NCBI RefSeq assembly: GCF_004745865.1
Contig: NZ_SRKZ01000004.1
Coordinates: forward strand, 496,001 to 560,000
DNA length: 64,000 bases
Direction of reading: 5' to 3'
Source: Hymenobacter wooponensis
GTDB lineage: Bacteria > Bacteroidota > Bacteroidia > Cytophagales > Hymenobacteraceae
Positions 55,250 to 64,000 of this stretch are shown one piece after another; within the stretch, counting starts at the first letter, position 1, and the number at the start of each line of letters is the position of its first letter. A program made the position numbers and the translations under genes. Under the pieces are notes generated by a model. The model saw only the letters and a program-made list of their open reading frames with translations. It made no database searches and was not told where the DNA came from.

Positions 55250-55296
55250 GTAAGAAGGCAGAGGGTGAAAGAGAGAAATTCAGACGATGTAAAGTA

Positions 55297-55324
55297 CAAA
55301 AGTACCTGCAGCAATTGGGCTCAA
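55297..55324 (-). promoter_or_regulatory. Promoter of the secreted nuclease gene
   Basis: On the minus strand TTG (55322-55324), 17 nt, then TACTTTTG (55297-55304), near the Bacteroidota -33/-7 pattern. About 48 nt from the start codon. Confidence 0.6.
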
Positions 55325-55358
55325 TGTTACCTCATTGTTAACAAATAGGCAGAGAAAA

Positions 55359-55393
55359 AGCCCATGCCTTACAAGGGTTGTAAAGCATGGGCT
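55359..55393 (-). terminator. Terminator of the LolC/E-like permease gene
   Basis: AGCCCATGC pairs with GCATGGGCT, and an inner CTTACAA/TTGTAA stem continues it. 45 nt beyond the stop. Confidence 0.75.
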
Positions 55394-55438
55394 CTCAAAA
55401 GGGAAAATTTTCCTATATTCTAAAAACTCGCGTCTTTG

Positions 55439-56650
55439 CTAGTCAAACTTGATAGCTGTAACGGGCTTGATACGGGAGATGAGATAAGTGGGAATCAGCA
55501 CGGCCAGCAACGAGGTCAGAAAAGTGGCGGCATTCAAGACTACAATGATAAAGGGGTCCCAATACACCGGTACCCGGTCCATATAGTAGTTCTCAGGATC
55601 AAGCGGAATGGGGTGAAAGAAGTACTGAATGGCACAGAACCCTAGGCCTACTAAGTTACCATACAGCATGCCCCGCAACGTCAGGCTCAGCCCCCGGAAG
55701 AAGAACATGCTTCGGATTTGGTTATCGGTGGCTCCAATGGCTTTTAATACCCCAATCATATTGGTGCGCTCCAGAATCATGATGAAGATAGTGGCCACCA
55801 TGTTGAAAGTAGCCACGAAAATGATCAGGATCAGGAAAATGACCACGTTCCGATTGAGCAGCTGCAGCCAGTCGAAAAGCTGGGCGTATTGGTCCGTTAT
55901 TTTATCCAGCTTCAGGTCGTAGCGGAGGTTCTCATACAATGTATCCGCCACTGGGTCGAGGCGGTTAAAGTCCTTGAGCACTACCTCAACCCCACCCACC
56001 AGCGTATCAGGCCAAGAGTACAGTTCCTGCACCTGGCGTAAGTCACCGATTACGTACACCTCGTCGAACTCGTCTAGGCCAGTCTGATAGATGCCGCTCA
56101 CGGTGAATCGCCGGACGCGAGGGGGGTTCTGAATAAAATAGAACAGCGCCTCGTCACCGGGTTTCAACCGCAGCTTGTCCGCAACTTTGCGTGAAAGCAG
56201 AATGTCATTACTGGCTGAGTCTGGGAATTCGATAAACTTGCCCGCTACTAGGTTCTGGCGCATCGGCGAGGGGCCAGATTTCTCATCGATACCCTTCAGT
56301 ACCACGCCTAGCACCTCCTCCTTGGTCTTGATGATGGCGGCCTTACGAGCAAAGGGCTGCAGGGATTTTACCTGTGGGTTGCTCTTCAACTCCTGCAGTA
56401 GCTCCGGCGTGGAGATGGGCGCTACCTGCAGAGAATTGTTGGTATCGTACTTGCTGATCTGCAAGTGCGCCCCAAAAGAAAAGATTTTGCTCTGAATCTC
56501 ATTGCGGAAGCCTTCCAAGATAGCAAACGATACCACCATCACCGCCAGCCCCATGGCAATGCTGATGATGGCTATCTTTGTCACCGACGAGGTGAAAGAA
56601 CCGGAGTCGGCCCCGTCAATCTTACTAGATATGTACTTCGATACGTTCAC
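55439..56650 (-). CDS. LolC/E-type ABC transporter permease (FtsX family)
   Basis: 403 residues starting with GTG. An N-terminal transmembrane helix (VTKIAIISIAMGLAVMVVSF) is followed by a periplasmic MacB-like domain and three C-terminal helices (VVIFLILIIFVATFNMVATI, SLTLRGMLYGNLVGLGFC, FIIVVLNAATFLTSLLAVLI). The layout fits lipoprotein-releasing LolC/LolE permeases. No ATPase gene is adjacent. A box TAGCTTTA lies 5 nt before the GTG, which supports the start. Inner membrane. Confidence 0.88.
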   Translation of the reverse strand: MNVSKYISSKIDGADSGSFTSSVTKIAIISIAMGLAVMVVSFAILEGFRNEIQSKIFSFGAHLQISKYDTNNSLQVAPISTPELLQELKSNPQVKSLQPFARKAAIIKTKEEVLGVVLKGIDEKSGPSPMRQNLVAGKFIEFPDSASNDILLSRKVADKLRLKPGDEALFYFIQNPPRVRRFTVSGIYQTGLDEFDEVYVIGDLRQVQELYSWPDTLVGGVEVVLKDFNRLDPVADTLYENLRYDLKLDKITDQYAQLFDWLQLLNRNVVIFLILIIFVATFNMVATIFIMILERTNMIGVLKAIGATDNQIRSMFFFRGLSLTLRGMLYGNLVGLGFCAIQYFFHPIPLDPENYYMDRVPVYWDPFIIVVLNAATFLTSLLAVLIPTYLISRIKPVTAIKFD

Positions 56651-56700
56651 TGGCGTAAAGCTACGTGAACCCGACCAGTTTTCCAGCCCGTCTCCTGCCC

Positions 56701-57960
56701 ATGTTTCCAGCCTTTTCTACCAGTCTGCTGAGTCTTTCCCTCCTACTCACCGATTGTACCCGTCCGGCAGCCACTGCCACTTCGTCGACCGCTGATACTA
56801 TTGCTGCTACGCAAGGCCCTAGTGCTGCTGCTGCTGCTGCTGCTGTGGATGCCCCAAGTAAAGACGCAGCACTTCGCGTGGGTGCCGAGCAGTTTGACCG
56901 CTACCTTCCGCTGCTGAAAGGAAAGCGCGTAGGCCTGGTGGTTAACCAAACGGCGCGCGTAGGCAAGGCTTTTCTAGTAGACACGCTGCTGGCGAAAGGA
57001 GTAGGAGTGAAAGTTATTTTCGGACCAGAGCACGGGTTCCGGGGAGAGGCCGCCGATGGTGCTACTATCAAGGATGGGAAAGATGCCCGCAGTGGCCTAC
57101 CGGCTCGTAGTCTTTACGGTGCTACCAAAAAGCCCACGCCCGAAATGCTGAAGGATGTAGATGTACTGGTGTTTGACATTCAGGATGTTGGCACTCGCTT
57201 CTATACCTTCATCAGCACTATGCACTATGTAATGGAAGCGGCAGCGGAGCAAGGTAAAGAGGTCGTAATTCTTGACCGCCCCAACCCCAACGGCTGGTAC
57301 GTAGATGGTCCGGTGCTAGAGCCCCAGCACAAATCGTTTGTGGGAATGCACCCGATTCCTGTAGTGCACGGCCTCACGGTGGGCGAGTTGGCCCAGATGA
57401 TTAATGGAGAAAAGTGGTTGGCAGGTGGCAAGCAATGCCGCCTCACAGTAGTGCCAGTGCAGGGCTACACCCACGCCACCTACTACGAGCTACCCGTGCG
57501 CCCATCTCCTAATTTGCCCAATGCCCATTCCGTAGCGCTCTACCCAGCTATCTGCTTGTTTGAGGGTACTGATGTGAGTGTAGGCCGTGGCACCGACTCG
57601 CCATTTGAAGTCATTGGCGCGCCTACGCAGCCTACTACTCGCCCCTACCGCTTCACCCCTAAGCCCAATACAGGCTCACCAACGCCACCCCAAAATGGCA
57701 AAGTATGCTACGGCCAGGATTTGCGCCAAACCGGCAATAACATAGGCTTCAGCCTGAAGTATTTGCTGGACTTTTACCAGCAGAGCACCGATAAGGAGCA
57801 CTTCTTCGGCAAGTACTTTGAGCAACTCAGCGGCACACGCACGCTGCGGGAACAGGTAATTGCTGGTAAATCAGAGGAAGAAATCCGTAAGTCGTGGGAG
57901 CCGGCGCTAGGCCAGTATAAGATAATGCGCAAGAAGTATTTGCTGTATCCTGAATCGTAG
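56701..57960 (+). CDS. namZ: DUF1343 / NamZ-like exo-beta-N-acetylmuramidase lipoprotein
   Basis: 419 residues from ATG 56701 (frame open to 56665). Lipoprotein-type signal (LLLTDC). After a linker with seven GCT codons (Ala tract, 56824-56844), the NamZ domain carries KGKRVGLVVNQTA, IFGPEHGFRGEAADG, RSLYGATKKP, DVLVFDIQDVGTRFYT and DRPNPNGWYVDGP. NamZ-type enzymes release N-acetylmuramic acid from the non-reducing end of cell-wall fragments. Divergent from the LolC/E gene with 50 bp between. Confidence 0.88.
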   Translation: MFPAFSTSLLSLSLLLTDCTRPAATATSSTADTIAATQGPSAAAAAAAVDAPSKDAALRVGAEQFDRYLPLLKGKRVGLVVNQTARVGKAFLVDTLLAKGVGVKVIFGPEHGFRGEAADGATIKDGKDARSGLPARSLYGATKKPTPEMLKDVDVLVFDIQDVGTRFYTFISTMHYVMEAAAEQGKEVVILDRPNPNGWYVDGPVLEPQHKSFVGMHPIPVVHGLTVGELAQMINGEKWLAGGKQCRLTVVPVQGYTHATYYELPVRPSPNLPNAHSVALYPAICLFEGTDVSVGRGTDSPFEVIGAPTQPTTRPYRFTPKPNTGSPTPPQNGKVCYGQDLRQTGNNIGFSLKYLLDFYQQSTDKEHFFGKYFEQLSGTRTLREQVIAGKSEEEIRKSWEPALGQYKIMRKKYLLYPES

Positions 57961-58076
57961 AACCTAGTCATTAATTACCCTGAGTGAGGGCTTATCCACT
58001 GCTGAGCACGTAGCAAATTTGTTTGCTCGTTCAGACAAGGATAGGCCCTCACCTGCTGTAAGGATGGTAGGTTTCA

Positions 58077-58084
58077 TACTTTTG
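58077..58084 (+). promoter_or_regulatory. Promoter -7 box just before fmt
   Basis: TACTTTTG, exact match, 5 nt before the ATG at 58090; would give a leaderless transcript. Confidence 0.5.
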
Positions 58085-58089
58085 CTGTC

Positions 58090-59064
58090 ATGACACCAAC
58101 ACCTGCCGCTCCGCTCCGCATTATTTTCATGGGCACACCTGAGTTTGCCGTGCCTACGCTTAACGCCCTGCTTTCCTGGCCTGGCTGCCAGGTAGCAGCC
58201 GTCATTACGGCTCCAGATAAGCCCGCGGGGCGTGGCCGGCAACTGGCCGAGTCAGCGGTGAAGCAAGCAGCAGTGCAGCACGGCCTGCCAGTACTGCAGC
58301 CTACCAATTTGAAGGATCAAGAATTCCAGGCAGAACTACTGGCCTACGCTGCTGACTTGCAGGTGGTGGTGGCCTTCCGGATGCTGCCTGAGACGGTATG
58401 GAACATGCCACGCTTGGGCTCCATTAACATTCACGCCTCCTTATTACCTCAGTACCGCGGGGCGGCTCCTATCAACTGGGCCCTCATCCATGGGGATACC
58501 CAAACGGGCGTCACGTCCTTCTTCCTACGCCACGAGATTGACACCGGCGACTTGATCTACCAAGATGTGTTTGACATTGCGCCGGAAGATGATTTTGGCT
58601 CTCTGTACGAGAAGCTAAAGGCAGCCGGGGCAGCACTTGCCTTGCGTTCTGTACAGGCCATTGCGGCAGGTACCGCACCCAGCATGCCTCAGCCGGAGCT
58701 GCCTAACCTGCGCCCAGCGCCTAAACTCCAGAAAGAACTAGGCCGCCTCGACTTTACTCAGTCGGCTCCCTCGCTGGCCAACTTAGTCCGTGGCCTCTCC
58801 CCTATCCCTACTGCCTTTACCCAACTGCCCGATGGCCGGACACTGAAGGTGTTCAAGGCGCAGCCCCTCGATGATGAAGATGCCAGCGGCCCCGATACTG
58901 GCCTACCGGGCACTTGGTTTACCGATGGCCGCACCTACCTGCGCGTGCAAACCAGCCATGGCCTCCTCGACCTGCTGGATGTGCAACTCGAGGGCAAGAA
59001 ACGCATGAGCATCCCAGATTTTCTGCGTGGCTTTAATGTAGACCTTCTAAACGCAAGCAAGTAA
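58090..59064 (+). CDS. fmt: Methionyl-tRNA formyltransferase
   Basis: 324 residues. Formylates initiator methionyl-tRNA with 10-formyl-THF. Motifs: IIFMGTPEFAVP at the start, PDKPAGRGRQL, NIHASLLPQYRGAAPINWALI with the catalytic HxS-x5 context, and GVTSFFL/IDTGD. The C-terminal OB-like domain is present. folA follows after 38 nt on the same strand. Confidence 0.97.
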   Translation: MTPTPAAPLRIIFMGTPEFAVPTLNALLSWPGCQVAAVITAPDKPAGRGRQLAESAVKQAAVQHGLPVLQPTNLKDQEFQAELLAYAADLQVVVAFRMLPETVWNMPRLGSINIHASLLPQYRGAAPINWALIHGDTQTGVTSFFLRHEIDTGDLIYQDVFDIAPEDDFGSLYEKLKAAGAALALRSVQAIAAGTAPSMPQPELPNLRPAPKLQKELGRLDFTQSAPSLANLVRGLSPIPTAFTQLPDGRTLKVFKAQPLDDEDASGPDTGLPGTWFTDGRTYLRVQTSHGLLDLLDVQLEGKKRMSIPDFLRGFNVDLLNASK

Positions 59065-59102
59065 GCTACCGCTCTAGTCCTTACGTACTACGCATCACTC
59101 GT

Positions 59103-59588
59103 ATGACCAATTTAGTAGTAGCCGTAGCCCAGAACGGAATAATTGGGGGCGATAACCGCCTGCTGTGGCATCTGCCTCTTGATCTGAAGCACTTCAAACA
59201 GCTTACCCAGGGTCATCCTATTATAATGGGTCGGCGCACGTATGAGAGCATTGGGAAACCCTTGCCTAATCGTACGAATATTATTGTAACCCGGCAACCA
59301 AATTGGCAAGCCGATGGCTGCGAAGTGGCTTATTCAGTTCCTCAAGCCCTGGAAATGGCGCGCGTCCTAGATGAACAGGTGATGGTAATTGGCGGAGGCG
59401 AAATCTATCGTCAGGCTTTGCCCGCGGCAGAGGTAGTATACTTGACGGAAGTTCATCATGACTTTGAAGGCGACGTAACCTTTCCGGAACTTTCTCCGGT
59501 TGAGTGGCGCGAGGAAACCCGGGAGCGACACGAACCCGATGAGAAGCACGCCTACGCCTTTAGCTTCGTGACACTACGGCGCCGGTAG
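59103..59588 (+). CDS. folA: Dihydrofolate reductase
   Basis: 161 residues. Reduces dihydrofolate to THF with NADPH. Motifs: VVAVAQNGIIGGDNRLLWHLP, then DLKHFKQLT (the catalytic acidic residue), IIMGRRTYESIG, NIIVTRQ and VIGGGEIYRQAL. Probable co-transcription with fmt, both in the one-carbon pathway. Confidence 0.97.
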   Translation: MTNLVVAVAQNGIIGGDNRLLWHLPLDLKHFKQLTQGHPIIMGRRTYESIGKPLPNRTNIIVTRQPNWQADGCEVAYSVPQALEMARVLDEQVMVIGGGEIYRQALPAAEVVYLTEVHHDFEGDVTFPELSPVEWREETRERHEPDEKHAYAFSFVTLRRR

Positions 59589-59738
59589 GTCAGTCTCTGA
59601 GCCTTTAACACGACTTGCTTGACAGGCGCGTTTTTAGTTGAACAACCCCACGCTAGGCCAGTAATTCTATAGCCACTTAAATAGAGCTAAGCCAAAGTCG
59701 GCAGAAGATCTACCTAGGCCACTAAAGGCGCTAGAGCT

Positions 59739-59779
59739 AAAGCAAAAGAGGCAGCCGGTTTGGCTGCCTCTTTTGCTTT
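59739..59779. terminator. Bidirectional terminator, 18-bp perfect stem
   Basis: Arms 59739-59756 and 59762-59779 (AAAGCAAAAGAGGCAGCC and complement) pair perfectly around 5 nt, between folA and porU. Confidence 0.92.
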
Positions 59780-59794
59780 AAACATCCTTCGTGC

Positions 59795-62700
59795 TTAGCG
59801 CAGAAGTACCAGCTTGCCCCACCCTTGCTTGAAGGCTTTGTCAGCCGAGGTAGCCCGATGCTCAAAGGTGTTCTGTGGGTCATCGAGTACTACCCGGTAC
59901 AAGTAAGTCCCATTCGCAAGTCGGTCCCCGAATTCATCTGTGCCATCCCAGGCGTAGTCCGTCATGTTGTTGCCGACGCGCAACGCGCCCATCTCGCTCA
60001 TCATGATTTCGCGTACCACACGCCCAGTCAGGCTCATTATCTGAATCTTGATGTTACGTGGCACCTCGCTGCCCGTGATAGTAAACACGAACTTCGCCTT
60101 ACTAGTAATTGGGTTAGGATACGGAAACACATTGGAGATACCGGAGGTCGTGATAACCTCGAACGTAATACGGTATGGCTCCGAACCCGCTAGTTTGCCG
60201 GAACCATCTTTCCCCTGCACTTCCAAGGTATAGATGCCATCCTTTAGCGGTGTGGTATTGCCAAGCTGCACTTCCAAACGGGCTAGGCCCTGGCTTGAGT
60301 CGGCGGCGAAGACCACGTTAGCAGCATTCAGATCTAGTGGCACCGAAGTACCCCCACCAGGGCTAGATAGGAACAAGTTAAAGGCTGTCCGATCTTTCAC
60401 GGGGCGCAAACGGTCTTGGTCGCGGAGCTGCACCGTAATCAACGGCTTCGCTGATACAATGTCGCCGTTTAACAGGTGACGGCCATCGAAAGCTACATCC
60501 AGCACTGGCGGTGTATTGCGGTCTTCTACTTCGAAGGCTGGTATGCCTTGTTCATTATTGAAGTAGTACAGTTCAGGCTGCCGATTAGGGCTTGATGATT
60601 GGTTAGGGTTGAGCACCACCTGACCCGACAACTTGCCTATTAACTCCCGCACATCCAGCTCTACTTGGTAGGTGCGCTGCGTGTGCGCTGTCAAGGCCGC
60701 ACTGGGCAGCTTAATATATTTCTCGCGCTGGCCGTTGTTATCGTTGCGCACGAGTATGTAGGCCACTAGTGGTGCTGTAAAGTCGAAGTCGGCTACGTTC
60801 TGGAAGGTTATAGGAACCGTAACCTTACCCTGTTGTGTCGCCTGTTGGGTCAGGGTGGCTGCCGTCAGGGCTACTGCTTGGGGCCGTACAACACCTTCTG
60901 GTACCCCTTGGTAGGTAATTAGCCATTGTTTCAGCTGCGGTGCTGGGCCGTTGCCCTTAACAACTGCTTGCAGCTGCAGATACGGATAGGTAGTGGCAGA
61001 AATAGCACTTAAATCCAGCGTACGGTTGGTCACGTTAGGATTCAGAACCACTGCATTATTAGAGGCATCGATCCCAATCAAACGCAGCGTATAGCTTCCA
61101 GAGGGGCTGGTCCGGATAGTATGAGAAAGTGTTTCCCACTGGCGGGCCGGGCCGATACGCGTAGAGGTAATAGTAGCCTGCTGGCTGCCAGCATCAAATA
61201 CCCATTGCCCACCAGGAGCCGATACTGTAACGCCGGTATTCTCGTCGCGGAGGAACTGGCCTACGTGACTCTGTGACCAGCCACCACTATTACGGCCATT
61301 TATGATCCGGAATGAACTGGTAGCCCAACCGGCATCCTCGCTTTGTTGGGGGGTGTGGAAGCGCAAGCGCCAGTACCATACCACACTATCCCGGCTAGCT
61401 TGCGTAGGCACGGTCACACTCCACTCCGGCACCATCACCGCTCCAAACGTCGTGCGCTGTACCAGAGGACTATTGAATGTCTGTACGGTATCGAGTTCCA
61501 TGTCGTACTCGCGGCTCACCGTAGTAGCTAAATTGCTCTGCCCTACCAAACGTACCGTACGAGAGCCAACAATACCAAATTCAGGTGGGCTGAGAGTTGT
61601 AACTCCACCCGTTAAGAAAGCATAAGTGGCCGTCCCGCTATTGTTGTCCTCACGTAGTTCATCAATCAGATTGCGTGGGTCTACTTCTGCCAGGAAAGTA
61701 TTTTGCCCTGAGATGTCCCCAATATTTACGTTCGGAATTGTTAGGCTATAGGTAGTGTCCTGTCGTGCTTGCGGAACGATGAACACGGGCAATGGCAACG
61801 TAGTGGTGCCAAACGTACGAGTAACTTTTATCTCCAATGGCCCCGTCAGGATGCGGCCAGGATTGGCTACCCGTACCTGCAACTGGAATTCCGGCGCATT
61901 AATTGGCACTACAGCAGGTGCCACCTGCACATTGGTTACCTGGAGGTCTGGCTTGAGTGGAGAGTACAGCTTCAAGGCGGGGTCACCATGCCAAACGGTA
62001 TTCATGAGCATAGCAGTGGTAGCACTAGGAGCAGTGTTAGCTCCCTGCAACCGGCGAACTGCTTCTTGCTGGATCTCTGCAATAGGCTTACCATACCACT
62101 GCTGATCGGCAAACAGCAGGTTCATCATCTGGGTATGCAACTCATGCAGATCATAGGCAAAGCCTAAATCCGACTCGCTCATAAAGCCAATGAAGCCTTT
62201 GTCAGCAGCCAACAAATATCTTTCGCCGCCGAAAGAGATACTGGCAGTATAAGCGTTACCAGCTGAACAGCCACTTACATACATTACTGGGTACTTACCC
62301 TTATTCGCAATACTGGGACTATTGATATCCGGAATCTCCCAATCTAGATTAGTGGGGGCTCCGTGTCCATAGTAATTGATAAAGGCAAGGCCAGCATTTA
62401 AGTCTGGAGCCCAAGGAATAGGTACTCCACCCGGTGTCGTACCTGGAAAATCGGCTCGTAAGTAATGCTTTACCACCCGTCCGCCAAATGGGGGCTTGCG
62501 CAAAATTTCGGCGTATTTTTCAACGAAGGAGGCAAATAACTGACGTTCACCAGGTTTATCAGTTCCGCCTGACATATGCAACACATTCTTGCGCCAGTCG
62601 GCGTAAACAGGCACCTCGTGTTCTTTAAGCTTATTCAGGTAATTGAGAACCTGTTGTGAGGTTTGGGCAGCAATACGCCCCGTTGCCATGCGAGCAGCGT

Positions 62701-64000
62701 ATTCATTGTTTTGCCAGTTAGCTGTGAAGAACGCATCAGATATGGCACGAGTGCTAGCAGGAACTAAGTCCAGAACTGGGTTATTGCCTGAGCAGTCACC
62801 ATAGAATTTTGGATATTGACGATGATAAGCTCCACCACCTGGCACTGATCCACAGCCAATTCCTTCGTTTGTTCCAAGGCCTTTACCAAGTAAAAGCAAC
62901 GACATCGGCCTTGTATTTCGAGCTAACATCCATTGCGCGAACTGCCGAATGGCTAGAGCAGACTTTTCACCATAATGAAATTGATCATACAGTTGATCAG
63001 ATGTAACTACTAAAGTATCATAGCTACCACCCGCCTGAGATGCCCGGTATTCTGCATAAGCGCGTACAGGATTATTGACGCTACCAACAGGATGCATCAG
63101 TACTCGGCTACTTACAATTAGAAAGTTGTGGGAGGCCGGTGTAATCTGACGGAATTGCACTCGCTTCCCTCCCACTGGCACTAGAGCCACATCCGTGTTG
63201 GCTAGCAGCAGAGAGCGAGTCCGCCCGTTGGCATTAGGGAACACATAGCCGCGTTGGTTATTACCCAATATCTGTCCTTCAATGCGTTGCACATTATAAG
63301 GATCCGTCACATCATAGCCCCGCACAGAGCTCTGCACAGAGTCGAGGGCGTAATATGCGGGCCCATTCAAGGTTGAATCACTAGCAAACAGCACTTGGTT
63401 CCGCTTGGAAGACCAACGGCTGTTTTGCGAGAAGGTAACGCGTAAGTAGGCCACACGCGCTATATCCCCACGAGGGCTGCCTGTAGCAGTCTGCTTTACT
63501 TGTATTCTAATTTGTCCATTGCTGGTCCTGTCTGAAAGAAGCAAAGGAAATGTCTGCCGAGCGAAGCCAAAATCTGAGAAGCTAACCGTTCCAAGTACAC
63601 GAGGTCCTCCTGGCGTTAAAACAGATACTTCTGAGCGATGAGCCCCAGTTGTCTTACCAACTAGCTGAATATCTAGCCTTGGTGTTTGACCACCGGACGA
63701 AACTGACCAAATTGAATCTACAGTAAACCAATTCTCCTGTCTATTCAGGGGATTTACATACCCTCCACTACCAAATTCATCGCTGAAGAAACCTTCGCCT
63801 CGCTCGGCCCAGGGTTGATACACGTTTGCTTCGTCATTTACGGTATTTGCCCGGAAGGCTTCTACGCGCAGATTTTGCTGCAGCCGCGAGCTATGCGGGG
63901 TAGTACCAGTTAGGTTCGACTCGGACATGCGCTTGCCGTTGGCTACACCACTCCACGTTAGAAAGTACGAGGCTGTATCCGTGAACAAGCTGTAGTACGG
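59795..64000 (-). CDS. porU: Type IX secretion system sortase PorU (5' end cut by window)
   Basis: The frame runs off the right edge without a stop; about 1400 codons are visible and the signal peptide lies beyond. PorU is a C25 (gingipain-type) cysteine peptidase that removes T9SS C-terminal domains and attaches cargo to A-LPS on the surface. N-terminal region YYSLFTDTASYFLTW; peptidase region with the catalytic His in INYYGHG and Cys in VSGCSAGNAY (near 62270-62375). Ig-like repeats and a C-terminal CTD-like segment (FPYPNPITSKAKFVFTI ... NGTYLYRVVL) follow. It would process the T9SS cargo encoded in this window. Confidence 0.93.
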   Translation of the reverse strand, partial: PYYSLFTDTASYFLTWSGVANGKRMSESNLTGTTPHSSRLQQNLRVEAFRANTVNDEANVYQPWAERGEGFFSDEFGSGGYVNPLNRQENWFTVDSIWSVSSGGQTPRLDIQLVGKTTGAHRSEVSVLTPGGPRVLGTVSFSDFGFARQTFPLLLSDRTSNGQIRIQVKQTATGSPRGDIARVAYLRVTFSQNSRWSSKRNQVLFASDSTLNGPAYYALDSVQSSVRGYDVTDPYNVQRIEGQILGNNQRGYVFPNANGRTRSLLLANTDVALVPVGGKRVQFRQITPASHNFLIVSSRVLMHPVGSVNNPVRAYAEYRASQAGGSYDTLVVTSDQLYDQFHYGEKSALAIRQFAQWMLARNTRPMSLLLLGKGLGTNEGIGCGSVPGGGAYHRQYPKFYGDCSGNNPVLDLVPASTRAISDAFFTANWQNNEYAARMATGRIAAQTSQQVLNYLNKLKEHEVPVYADWRKNVLHMSGGTDKPGERQLFASFVEKYAEILRKPPFGGRVVKHYLRADFPGTTPGGVPIPWAPDLNAGLAFINYYGHGAPTNLDWEIPDINSPSIANKGKYPVMYVSGCSAGNAYTASISFGGERYLLAADKGFIGFMSESDLGFAYDLHELHTQMMNLLFADQQWYGKPIAEIQQEAVRRLQGANTAPSATTAMLMNTVWHGDPALKLYSPLKPDLQVTNVQVAPAVVPINAPEFQLQVRVANPGRILTGPLEIKVTRTFGTTTLPLPVFIVPQARQDTTYSLTIPNVNIGDISGQNTFLAEVDPRNLIDELREDNNSGTATYAFLTGGVTTLSPPEFGIVGSRTVRLVGQSNLATTVSREYDMELDTVQTFNSPLVQRTTFGAVMVPEWSVTVPTQASRDSVVWYWRLRFHTPQQSEDAGWATSSFRIINGRNSGGWSQSHVGQFLRDENTGVTVSAPGGQWVFDAGSQQATITSTRIGPARQWETLSHTIRTSPSGSYTLRLIGIDASNNAVVLNPNVTNRTLDLSAISATTYPYLQLQAVVKGNGPAPQLKQWLITYQGVPEGVVRPQAVALTAATLTQQATQQGKVTVPITFQNVADFDFTAPLVAYILVRNDNNGQREKYIKLPSAALTAHTQRTYQVELDVRELIGKLSGQVVLNPNQSSSPNRQPELYYFNNEQGIPAFEVEDRNTPPVLDVAFDGRHLLNGDIVSAKPLITVQLRDQDRLRPVKDRTAFNLFLSSPGGGTSVPLDLNAANVVFAADSSQGLARLEVQLGNTTPLKDGIYTLEVQGKDGSGKLAGSEPYRITFEVITTSGISNVFPYPNPITSKAKFVFTITGSEVPRNIKIQIMSLTGRVVREIMMSEMGALRVGNNMTDYAWDGTDEFGDRLANGTYLYRVVLDDPQNTFEHRATSADKAFKQGWGKLVLLR

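Overview
The window looks like chromosomal DNA of a Bacteroidota bacterium, most probably Hymenobacter or a close relative. The grounds are moderately high GC, many secreted proteins with type IX secretion (T9SS) C-terminal sorting domains together with the PorU sortase, a FecR/TonB/DUF4249/DUF2807 signalling cluster, TAnnTTTG-type promoter boxes, and no Shine-Dalgarno sequences before most starts. There is no phage integrase, transposase, rRNA or CRISPR array. The species is inferred from these traits, not proven.

Layout: 0-5.3 kb holds an SDR oxidoreductase, two paralogous small proteins of unknown function and a secreted beta-helix T9SS cargo. 5.4-13.3 kb is a thiamine block: a TPP riboswitch drives thiS-thiC-thiD-thiE-thiG-thiH on the minus strand, and a flavin amine oxidase plus a second ThiE/TenI-like gene converge on it from the plus strand. 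thiL lies apart at 46-47 kb. 13.4-15.6 kb has a small secreted repeat protein, asnA and an AT-rich terminator-bounded segment. 15.7-23.4 kb is one minus-strand surface-signalling cluster: ECF sigma factor, DUF2807 lipoprotein, TonB receptor, DUF4249 lipoprotein, FecR anti-sigma factor and a separate STN-domain protein. 23.6-28 kb has a stand-alone RecE-like nuclease and a large secreted glycosidase, followed by a 1.2 kb AT-rich gap. 29-33 kb has two SDR genes, two identical tRNA-Lys genes and a TPR-SH3 protein. 33-42 kb is a plus-strand run of large secreted proteins (GEVED/PKD, a T9SS type B adhesin-like protein, an erythromycin-esterase-like protein). 42-52 kb is housekeeping and small genes (rlmD, an Imm21-like orphan, acyltransferase, thiL, M3 peptidase, a ferredoxin-type reductase, M23 peptidase). 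52-64 kb has a secreted nuclease, a LolC/E-like permease, a NamZ-like muramidase, fmt, folA and the 3' part of porU.

The genes fit together in three ways. The thi genes plus thiL cover most of thiamine diphosphate synthesis, although thiF is absent here. PorU is the sortase for the T9SS cargo genes in the same window. fmt and folA sit together in folate/formyl-methionine metabolism.

The most unusual signal is not a gene. The octamer CTAGGCCA (or its complement TGGCCTAG) recurs all through the window, in genes and between them, over 50 times by eye. It often supplies the TAG stop codon and twice forms the complete palindrome TGGCCTAGGCCA. It behaves like a highly iterated motif of unknown function. 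A second pattern is a promoter -7 box placed about 5 nt before several start codons, which suggests leaderless mRNAs.
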